From contig JBBQTU010000127.1 of assembly GCA_038213005.1 (NCBI GenBank), positions 1 to 12,387 on the forward strand: a stretch of DNA of 12,387 bases. The letters run 5' to 3'. The stretch comes from JBBQTU01 sp038213005. GTDB taxonomy: Bacteria; Planctomycetota; Phycisphaerae; Tepidisphaerales; Tepidisphaeraceae. The notes beneath the pieces were generated by a model, which saw only the letters and a list, made by a program, of their open reading frames with translations, was not told where the DNA came from and ran no database searches. Made by a program: the position numbers and the translations under genes. Below, piece by piece: positions 1-6,155 of the stretch. The stretch's first letter is position 1. Each line of letters opens with the position of its first letter.

Positions 1-16
1 CGAAGTCCATCAACAT

Positions 17-102
17 GGGTGGCATGCTCAGGCCGGTACTCCGGAATGAGCATGGGGCGGACATCATGGCCATCTCGGAGTACCGATCTGGCCATGGCAC
101 CC
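17..102. repeat. 38-bp imperfect inverted repeat with 10-nt loop
   Basis: Bases 17-54 pair with 65-102 without any gap: 29 Watson-Crick pairs, 3 G-T pairs and 6 mismatches around a 10-nt loop (55-64). The core is a perfect 10-bp arm, CGGTACTCCG (34-43) against CGGAGTACCG (76-85). Mismatches fall at fairly regular intervals (22, 27, 33, 45, 49-50). A reading frame enters from the window edge at base 3 and runs 45 codons to a TAG at 138-140. Its third-position GC is high, so the palindrome may lie inside the end of a truncated gene, but I recognise no protein family. It could instead be a structured RNA, a recombination site or a mobile-element relic. The pairing is seen; its role is unknown. 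Confidence 0.75.
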
Positions 103-314
103 CGATTTTAAGTTGGCATCAGTGCGACGCAGTACACTAGCGTCATCTTCTGGCTTGTGCCAATTCCGCTTGCGGACTGACTACATGCGGGCTGGCCGTC
201 CTCCGGCTGTACCGGACACTATCTTTGCACCTGCGGCGCTGTCCATACATGGTATGATGACTGCATTGCGGCGGCCGCCATTGCGACTGCCATGATCTGA
301 TGGGAAGGTGCTTC
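103..314. other. Intergenic stretch ahead of the TPR gene
   Basis: No credible gene is seen between the palindrome and the TPR protein. A -10-like TATGAT lies at 253-258 and a TTGCAC at 225-230, but the 22-bp spacing is too wide for a standard sigma-70 promoter. The segment probably holds the promoter of the TPR gene, though I cannot place it. A purine-rich GGGAAGG at 302-308 is the ribosome-binding site for the start at 315. Confidence 0.4.
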
Positions 315-1685
315 ATGAATCGGATTCTGCTGGGATTGCTGTTTACCTCCAGCCTCGCATGGGGCGACACCCTTATTCTCAACGATGGGCGGCGGCTGGA
401 AGGGGATCTGAAACGTGAGGGCGACAACTGGATCCTCAAGGATGCCAAGGGTCAGACTTCGCAGGTGGCCGCCAGTGACGTGAAATCCATCGAAGTCGGG
501 AAGCGCACCAGTGACGCCGACGCGGCGAAGCAGAAATTCGCGTTCATCCGCCGGTTTGCCGACACGCAGAGCGAGCCGGCGGTTGTCGTCGCGAAGTACG
601 ATGAGTTTGTCGCGCAGTATCCCGACTCGCCGCAGGTGGCCGACGCGCGGGCGGATGTGGTGATCTGGCGGCAGCGGCTGGACCAGCGCATGACCCACGT
701 GGGTGGCAAATGGTTCAATCCCGTCGAACTCGCGGCCTGGGATGAGCAGGCGACCGAGCGCCTGGAGCAGGCGAGAGGGCTGGTGAAGGACGGGCGGTTG
801 AAGGAGGCCATGCAACGGGTCGATCCGGTTCTGGCGGACGATCCCGCGAGCGCCGGGGCGCTCTATCTCAAGGGCGTTGTCCTTTACCGGCAGGACCAGT
901 TGATGCCTGCGCGCAAGTGTTTTGAGGCAGTGGCGGCAGCCGTTGCAGATCACGGGCCTACGCTGAACAACCTGGCCGTGATCCTGTGGAAGCAGAAACA
1001 GCAGGTGACGGCGATGGGTTTCCTGGACCGTGCGATGATCGTGCTGCCGGCCAACCAGCGGATCTTGGATAACGTCGCGGAGGTGCTCAACGACGTGCCC
1101 AAGGAGGCGAAGAACTCGCCTGTCACCAGGCGGCTGGCCGCGAAATTCGACGAGCAGGAACCGAAGGTCGAGCAGGCGCTGCTCGCCAGCGGCTGGTATC
1201 GCTGGGGCAGCACATGGGTGAGCAAGGAGCAGTATGCCCAGCTCCGTGAGGTTGAGAAGCAGGTGCGTGGCCAGCTCGACCAGTTGGCCAGGGACTATGA
1301 CGCCTCCGAGGCGGTGATCCAGCAGATGACTGACGACATCGCCGCCAACCAGCGAACAATGAACCGGATCGAATCCGACAGCATCGGACGCGATGCGCAA
1401 GGGAACCTTGTGCGTATGCCATATCCGAACACCTACTACGACCTGCGCGGCGATATCAATCGACTCACCAACCGCCGCCGCACGGAGATCGAGCGGCTGG
1501 ATTCGTTGCGTCAGCAGGCCGATAAGGTGCGCGGTCAGCTTTCGGTGGCCCCGTACAACGGCGTGCTTCGCATCATGGAACAGGATGCCATGCCGCTGGT
1601 GCTGCGGTCGGTTGGCAAGGCCAATTCGCCGACACCGGCACCAGCGCCGGCGTCGCGTCCAGCCTCATCGGCGGTCCAACCGTAG
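315..1685 (+). CDS. Secreted TPR / coiled-coil protein
   Basis: This is a 456-residue protein of unknown function, predicted to be exported. The ATG at 315 is preferred over one at 300 because it has GGGAAGG about 6 nt upstream and begins directly with a signal peptide (residues 1-17, MNRILLGLLF..., small residues near AWG). Residues 18-62 form a short beta-rich segment with 'LNDGRRLEGDL', a style common in planctomycete secreted proteins. Residues ~148-250 contain about three TPR-like helical repeats ('LKEAMQRVDPVLADDP', 'ALYLKGVVLYRQ', 'LNNLAVILWKQ'). Two similar Gly-x-Trp segments occur (GGKWFNPVELAAW at 130-142 and GSTWVSKEQYAQL at 298-310), each followed by charged helix. Residues 305-410 look coiled-coil, and the C-terminal tail is Pro/Ala/Ser-rich. 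TPRs suggest protein binding, probably in the periplasm. It is followed by 145 bp of non-coding DNA, so it is likely its own transcription unit. Confidence 0.85.
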   Translation: MNRILLGLLFTSSLAWGDTLILNDGRRLEGDLKREGDNWILKDAKGQTSQVAASDVKSIEVGKRTSDADAAKQKFAFIRRFADTQSEPAVVVAKYDEFVAQYPDSPQVADARADVVIWRQRLDQRMTHVGGKWFNPVELAAWDEQATERLEQARGLVKDGRLKEAMQRVDPVLADDPASAGALYLKGVVLYRQDQLMPARKCFEAVAAAVADHGPTLNNLAVILWKQKQQVTAMGFLDRAMIVLPANQRILDNVAEVLNDVPKEAKNSPVTRRLAAKFDEQEPKVEQALLASGWYRWGSTWVSKEQYAQLREVEKQVRGQLDQLARDYDASEAVIQQMTDDIAANQRTMNRIESDSIGRDAQGNLVRMPYPNTYYDLRGDINRLTNRRRTEIERLDSLRQQADKVRGQLSVAPYNGVLRIMEQDAMPLVLRSVGKANSPTPAPAPASRPASSAVQP

Positions 1686-1769
1686 CGTGGTGTTTCGCCA
1701 AGGCGCTACCGCAGTTGCGCTCGCGAATCGGTGAACTCATTGGCCAGGATTGTACCGCACGGGCGTATC

Positions 1770-1800
1770 CCGCAAGTCAACGGACTCCGTTGATTGGCGG
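1770..1800. promoter_or_regulatory. 31-bp dyad upstream of the VOC-GH38 operon
   Basis: Bases 1770-1783 pair with 1787-1800 around a 3-nt centre (ACT): 12 Watson-Crick pairs, one G-T and one mismatch. The inner 17 bp, TCAACGG-ACT-CCGTTGA (1777-1793), is perfect. It ends 31 bp before the VOC start and overlaps a -35-like TTGATT (1790-1795). A -10-like TAGATT is at 1818-1823, but the spacing of 22 bp is long, and no Shine-Dalgarno precedes the ATG at 1831, so a leaderless or near-leaderless start is possible. It could be a repressor operator for the sugar operon or, read as RNA, a terminator of the TPR gene. There is no T-tract after it, which weakens the terminator reading. Confidence 0.45.
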
Positions 1801-1830
1801 CCGCAGAGCACGTCTGCTAGATTATCGTCC

Positions 1831-2244
1831 ATGATTAAAGGTCTCGCACACGTTTGTATCGGTTGCACCGATCTGGCCGCGGTTGAGCGGTTCTACTGCC
1901 AGTGTCTGGGCTTCACCAAACGCTTCGAGTTCGTCAAGGGCGAGAAGGTGATCGGCTTCTACCTGCAGGTCGTCCCGAACGTGTACCTGGAGTTCTTCGT
2001 GGCGGATTCCGTGCCGCCCGCGGGCAGCCCGATTCGGCATATCTGCCTGGAGACCGACGACATCGACGACGTGATCGCCCGGCTCAAGGCACACGGGTAC
2101 AAGGTTGGCCAGAAGACCGTGGGTGCGGACCACAGTCCTCAAGTCTGGGCGAGCGACGCCCCAGACGGCGTCGCCATCGAGTTTCATCAATACACGCCGG
2201 AGAGTTGCCAGACCACCGGCAAGCCTTGCGAAGTGAACTGGTAA
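1831..2244 (+). CDS. VOC-superfamily (glyoxalase-fold) metalloprotein
   Basis: This 137-residue protein belongs to the vicinal-oxygen-chelate superfamily (glyoxalase I, dioxygenases, epimerases). It shows two beta-alpha-beta-beta-beta modules. The four canonical metal positions are all filled: His7 (GLAHVCI), Glu54 (YLEFF), His70 (RHICLE) and Glu117 (AIEFHQ), matching the His/Glu/His/Glu set of glyoxalase I-like enzymes. The frame stays open upstream to 1750, but homology begins at the ATG at 1831, so that start is chosen despite the lack of a clear ribosome-binding site. The 52-bp gap to the GH38 gene suggests co-transcription. A role in handling a sugar-derived carbonyl or in sugar epimerisation is plausible from context, but the substrate cannot be read from sequence. 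Confidence 0.85.
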   Translation: MIKGLAHVCIGCTDLAAVERFYCQCLGFTKRFEFVKGEKVIGFYLQVVPNVYLEFFVADSVPPAGSPIRHICLETDDIDDVIARLKAHGYKVGQKTVGADHSPQVWASDAPDGVAIEFHQYTPESCQTTGKPCEVNW

Positions 2245-2296
2245 TCGTTTTGATCGTCAGCACGCAGACAGGAAACCCAAACGGGAATGGAGTGAC

Positions 2297-5200
2297 ATGG
2301 CCAGCAACCAAACCGGTATCGACCAGATTCTCACACGTTGGCGCGAAGAGATTAAGAAGAAGCAGCGCCGCATCATCTCGTTCGACGAGACGGTGGACAT
2401 CAAGGTCAAGTCGCTCAAGCGCTGGATCTGCGCCCAGACGGCGCCGGTCACGGGCTGGGAGTTTCGCGAGTTTCGCTACACCCGCCATCGCGAGCGGGTG
2501 TATGGCAGCCAGGACTGGCGGCCGATCGCTGTCGGGCAGACCTGGGGCGGCCCGGATGTCAGTGCCGAGTTTCGCTGCACGGCCCGTATTCCCAAGGAGT
2601 TTGCGGGGCAGAAGGTTGTCCTGAAGATTTACTTTGGCGGCGACGGACTGCTCTACCTGGATGGCCGGCCGTATCACGGGCTGGATCCGTTCCGCGACAC
2701 GGTTCCTCTGACAGACTGCGCCACCGGGCAGGAGACGTACAATCTCACGGCCGAGGCTTATATCTTCTGGCATTTCGGCGAGTCGGAAGTGAAGACGCTG
2801 GAGTGCTCGCACCTGGCGGTGCTGGACCAGGAGATGCACGACACGTACTGGGATTTCCAGGCGGCGCTGAATGTGATGGTCGTGCCCAACCAGGACCCGC
2901 AACTGGTGGCGTTCCTCGAAGCGGGAATGGCACAGGCGATTGCCCCGATTGACCAGAATGAGACATCGCCCGAGCGATTCCGCGCCAATGCCAGGCAGGC
3001 GCGAGCGATTCTGCGAAAGACGATCTACGAGAGCGACCGGTTCAAGTCGCCGGGCCTGATCCATCTGTGCGGCAACTCGCACCTGGACGTGGTGTTTTTG
3101 TGGACGCACGCTGAGTTTGTGCGAAAACTGGGGCGGACCCATGCGTCGACCCTTCGCCTGATGGAGCAGTATCCGCAGTACATCTTCTCGCAGAGCCAGC
3201 CACTGATGTATGAGGAGATGAAGAAGCTCTACCCGACGATGTACAAAGAAGTCCAGGAGCGGGTGAAGCAGGGGCGGTGGGAGATCATCGGGTCATTCTG
3301 GGTGGAGCCCGACTGCAACCTGGTTTCCGGCGAGTCTTTTGTTCGCCAGATCCTGCATGGTGTTCGCTTCATCGAGCAGGAGTTTGGCGTCACGCCGCGC
3401 ACCTGCTGGTGCCCGGACGTTTTCGGCAACGCATGGACGATGCCGCAGATCCTGGTGCGCTCGGGGCTGAAGTATTTTGTCACGCACAAGATGGTGGTCT
3501 GGAACGACACCAACCCATGGACCAAGAGCACGTTCTGGTGGCAGAGCCCCGACGGGTCGCGGGTGCTGTCGCTGGTGCCGCCGACGCACTTCATTGGCAC
3601 GATCGAGCCGGATCACATGGCCAAGCACTGGGCCGGCTTTGCCGATAAGGGAACGATCGGCGAGAGCCTTTACAACTACGGCTGGGGCGACGGCGGGGGC
3701 GGCCCGGACGTCGAGATGCTGGAATATCTCAAGCGATATCAGGACTTCCCCGGCGTGACAGCGGCCCGGCCCAACACGATCGAGGGCGCGCTGGACAGCA
3801 TCGCACAGAAGGCGCTCAAGACGGATCTGCCGGTGGTGAACGATGAACTGTATCTGGAAGAGCATCGTGGCGTGCATACGACCAAGGCGAAGTTGAAGAA
3901 GCTCAACCGCCGCTGCGAACGGCTCTATCGCCAGGCCGAGTTGTGGGCGAGCCTGGTGCCGGGCGAATACCCCCAAGCCGCGCTGAATGCCGGCTGGAAG
4001 GAAGTGCTCAACAACCAGTTCCATGACTCGCTGCCGGGATCGCACATTCCGCCGGTCTATCTCGACCTGCTGGAGGCTTACGATCGTGCGCTGTCGACCG
4101 GCCAGCAGGTCTTGACGACTGCGATCGGCCAGATCGCGGCGCAAGTGGATACGCGGGGCGATGGCCAAGCGGTCCTGGTGTTTAGCGCCCTGGCGCAGAC
4201 GCGGCAGAGCGTTGTCTCGCTCGAGCACTCACAGGCCGACGTCCATGTGGTGGATGCGGCGGGGCGGGAGATGCCGCATCAGTTCATCACGCACTTCGAG
4301 ACGGGCAAGTCGATGCTGCTGTTCCACGCAGACGGTCTGCCGGCGGTAGGGTACAAGCTCTACCGCATCCGCAAGGGCAAGGGCGCGGCGTCGCAGACCC
4401 CGGTGGCGGTGACGGCCACCTCGCTGGAGAACCAGTACGTCAAAGTGGAGATCGATGCGCAGGGACAAGTTACATCGCTGTTTGACAAGACCAGTGGCCG
4501 GGAGTGCATCGACCCGTCGCTCAAGGGCAATGTGCTCAAGCTGTACGAGGATGTGCCGGGCAAGTACGAAGCCTGGGACATCGCCCCTACCTATACCAAT
4601 GTCGAGTTCGACCTCGGCCCGGCCAAGGTCGAGGTTGTGGAGAACGGCCCGATGCGGTCGGCGATCCTGGTCTCGCGGCAGTTCCGCAATTCGCGGATGA
4701 CGCAGCGGATCGTGCTCGCCCGCGGCGCCAGGCGGGTTGAGTTCCAGACGTGGGTGGACTGGAAGGAGCAGCAGAAGCTTCTGAAGGTGCGTTTCAATAC
4801 CACGATCACCACGCGGCAGGCGACTTACGACATCGCCTACGGCAGCATCGAGCGCAGCACCTACCGCAACAACTCGTTTGATGCGGCGAAGTTTGAGGTG
4901 CCGGCGCATCAATGGATGGACATTTCACAGGCCGACTATGGGTTGAGCCTGCTCAATGACTGCAAGTATGGTCACGAGGCATTCGGCAAGATGATCGCGC
5001 TGACGCTGCTTCGCGGGCCGATGAACCCGGACCCGACATCGGATCAGGAAGAGCACTGGTTCACGTATGCCCTGTATCCCCACGCACAGTCGTGGCGCGA
5101 GGGAGCGACCATCGAGCAGGCCCTGGACCTGAACGACCCGGCCATCGCTGTGATGGTGGATGGCCATGGCGGCACCCTGCCGGGCGAGCACTCGTTTGTG

Positions 5201-5458
5201 CGGCTCAACAGTGCTCGTGTGACTTTGGAGGCTCTGAAAAAGTCCGAAGACGGCGACGCGCGGATCGTCCGCGTTGTCGAACGGCACGGGGCGCAGGAAG
5301 ACGTGGAGATCCGCTTCGAGGGCGGCGTCACGTCGGCGAGCGAATGCAACCTTCTGGAACGTGAAGACTCGACGGTCGAATCGGACGGCAAGGCCATCCG
5401 ATTCACGATCCGGCCTTACGAGATTCGCACGTTCAAGGTGGGCCTGAAGGCGCGTTAG
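2297..5458 (+). CDS. GH38 alpha-mannosidase, cytoplasmic Ams1/MAN2C1-like
   Basis: This 1053-residue glycoside hydrolase family 38 enzyme removes alpha-linked mannose by a retaining, metal-dependent mechanism. The N-terminal ~200 residues form a beta-rich domain (FRCTARIPKEFAGQKVVLKIYFGG at about 92-115), as in cytosolic/vacuolar class II mannosidases. The catalytic domain starts near 253. Zinc ligands are His262 and Asp264 (SHLDVVFLW), the nucleophile is Asp374 (CWCPDVFGN), and the later metal His is His576 (NQFHDSLPGSH). The family-typical GWGDGGGGP (462-470) and EEHRGVHTT (521-529) are present. Residues ~640-1050 are the C-terminal beta-sandwich region. The usual 'AWxW' after HxD is VVFLW here, a mild departure. 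There is no signal peptide, so it acts in the cytoplasm on imported mannosides or glycan fragments. GGAG sits 4 nt before the ATG. It is probably in an operon with the upstream VOC gene. Confidence 0.95.
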   Translation: MASNQTGIDQILTRWREEIKKKQRRIISFDETVDIKVKSLKRWICAQTAPVTGWEFREFRYTRHRERVYGSQDWRPIAVGQTWGGPDVSAEFRCTARIPKEFAGQKVVLKIYFGGDGLLYLDGRPYHGLDPFRDTVPLTDCATGQETYNLTAEAYIFWHFGESEVKTLECSHLAVLDQEMHDTYWDFQAALNVMVVPNQDPQLVAFLEAGMAQAIAPIDQNETSPERFRANARQARAILRKTIYESDRFKSPGLIHLCGNSHLDVVFLWTHAEFVRKLGRTHASTLRLMEQYPQYIFSQSQPLMYEEMKKLYPTMYKEVQERVKQGRWEIIGSFWVEPDCNLVSGESFVRQILHGVRFIEQEFGVTPRTCWCPDVFGNAWTMPQILVRSGLKYFVTHKMVVWNDTNPWTKSTFWWQSPDGSRVLSLVPPTHFIGTIEPDHMAKHWAGFADKGTIGESLYNYGWGDGGGGPDVEMLEYLKRYQDFPGVTAARPNTIEGALDSIAQKALKTDLPVVNDELYLEEHRGVHTTKAKLKKLNRRCERLYRQAELWASLVPGEYPQAALNAGWKEVLNNQFHDSLPGSHIPPVYLDLLEAYDRALSTGQQVLTTAIGQIAAQVDTRGDGQAVLVFSALAQTRQSVVSLEHSQADVHVVDAAGREMPHQFITHFETGKSMLLFHADGLPAVGYKLYRIRKGKGAASQTPVAVTATSLENQYVKVEIDAQGQVTSLFDKTSGRECIDPSLKGNVLKLYEDVPGKYEAWDIAPTYTNVEFDLGPAKVEVVENGPMRSAILVSRQFRNSRMTQRIVLARGARRVEFQTWVDWKEQQKLLKVRFNTTITTRQATYDIAYGSIERSTYRNNSFDAAKFEVPAHQWMDISQADYGLSLLNDCKYGHEAFGKMIALTLLRGPMNPDPTSDQEEHWFTYALYPHAQSWREGATIEQALDLNDPAIAVMVDGHGGTLPGEHSFVRLNSARVTLEALKKSEDGDARIVRVVERHGAQEDVEIRFEGGVTSASECNLLEREDSTVESDGKAIRFTIRPYEIRTFKVGLKAR

Positions 5459-5487
5459 AAGCCGCGAGAAACCAGGACGCGTGTTAC

Positions 5488-5524
5488 GGCCGGCAGCTCC
5501 GCCCATGAGGCGGAGTTGCCGGCC
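5488..5524. terminator. Bidirectional terminator-like hairpin between convergent genes
   Basis: GGCCGGCAGCTCCGCC (5488-5503) pairs with 5509-5524 over 16 bp, with one G-T pair and a 5-nt loop (CATGA). It sits 29 bp after the GH38 stop and 3 bp from the stop of the convergent PH-domain gene, the expected place for a shared terminator. Neither side has a strong T-run (GGTTTATT on the plus side), so it may be a weak or factor-assisted terminator, or an RNA 3'-end stabiliser. Confidence 0.7.
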
Positions 5525-5527
5525 GGT

Positions 5528-6121
5528 TTATTGGTCGAGTTCGAGCAGGCCACGTTCTCGTTTGGCGGCGATGATGCGGCTCTTGAGGATCTCAAAGAGC
5601 CGGCGAGCCCCGGGAATGGAACTGAGCAGCAGGCGTGGATTGGATTTGTCGTCCGAGACCAGTTCGATGGTGCCGACTCCTACGAGCCGCTGAATGAGCC
5701 CCTGGCGAAACACGATGTCGTCGATGTGCCAGAGTTCCACGCTGTCGATGCGGGTGCTGAGGATGCCGCGCTCAAAGTCGACGCGATAGTTGGTGACTTT
5801 GTAGCGCGTGGTCTTGTGCCGCACCCACACGCACAGGGGTGCCGCCAGGGCGACGAGTACCAGGATCAGGTAGATATACCACGGCAGGCCGCCGTCGCTG
5901 TCCTTCCTTGCGATTGCAGCGACGATCGGAACAGCCACGGCCAGTGCAACGACCAAGCCAGCCCAGAGGAATGCCGATAGACGTCCCCAGAGGCTGATGG
6001 GGCCGTCGAAGTAGACCTCTTCGATCATCTCGCCCTGGCGGGATGCGCGGGTGGGAGCGCCGGCGGGCGGCACTGGAGACGGAGTGGGGGTTGAAGCGGG
6101 GTCCGGTGTCGGCTGAGCCAT
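5528..6121 (-). CDS. Two-TM bacterial PH-domain (bPH2-like) membrane protein
   Basis: This 197-residue membrane protein has three parts. The cytoplasmic N-terminus is Pro/Thr-rich (residues 1-30, PTPDPASTPTPSPVPPAG). Two hydrophobic helices follow at about 48-71 (FLWAGLVVALAVAVPIVAAI) and 81-101. The C-terminal domain (105-180) resembles the bacterial PH domain PF03703: 'TTRYKVTNYRVDFERGILSTRIDSVELWHIDDIVFRQGLIQRLVGVGTIEL' fits its strand pattern and the conserved Y-x-V-T-N-x-R start. The open frame extends upstream to 6253, but the ATG at 6121 has a perfect AGGAGG, so that start is taken. It lies 34 bp downstream of the phosphatase gene on the same strand, so the two are probably co-transcribed. 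Such proteins are thought to act as membrane-anchored scaffolds; the specific role is unknown. Confidence 0.88.
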   Translation of the reverse strand: MAQPTPDPASTPTPSPVPPAGAPTRASRQGEMIEEVYFDGPISLWGRLSAFLWAGLVVALAVAVPIVAAIARKDSDGGLPWYIYLILVLVALAAPLCVWVRHKTTRYKVTNYRVDFERGILSTRIDSVELWHIDDIVFRQGLIQRLVGVGTIELVSDDKSNPRLLLSSIPGARRLFEILKSRIIAAKRERGLLELDQ

Positions 6122-6128
6122 AGCGTTT

Positions 6129-6134
6129 CCTCCT
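6129..6134 (-). promoter_or_regulatory. Consensus ribosome-binding site for the PH-domain gene
   Basis: The minus strand reads AGGAGG followed by 7 nt (AAACGCT) and ATG at 6121. This is the strongest Shine-Dalgarno in the window and fixes the start within a longer open frame. Confidence 0.85.
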
Positions 6135-6155
6135 TCAGACGGGGTGTCTCTGCGG

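Noticed and set aside
225..258. TTGCAC / TATGAT as a promoter for the TPR gene
   Set aside because: The 22-bp spacing is outside the usual range for sigma-70 promoters.
219..1400. Long minus-strand open frame opposite the TPR gene
   Set aside because: It is the antisense shadow of a well-supported gene with signal peptide and TPRs. It has no ribosome-binding site and no family resemblance.
1682..1709. GTAGCG...CGCTAC hairpin at the TPR stop codon as a terminator
   Set aside because: The stem is only 6 bp, with a long loop and no T-run, and it overlaps the stop codon; too weak to call.
2084..3142. Minus-strand open frame across the VOC-GH38 junction
   Set aside because: It lies antisense to two genes with catalytic motifs; its Arg/His/Leu-rich composition is typical of a GC-rich shadow.
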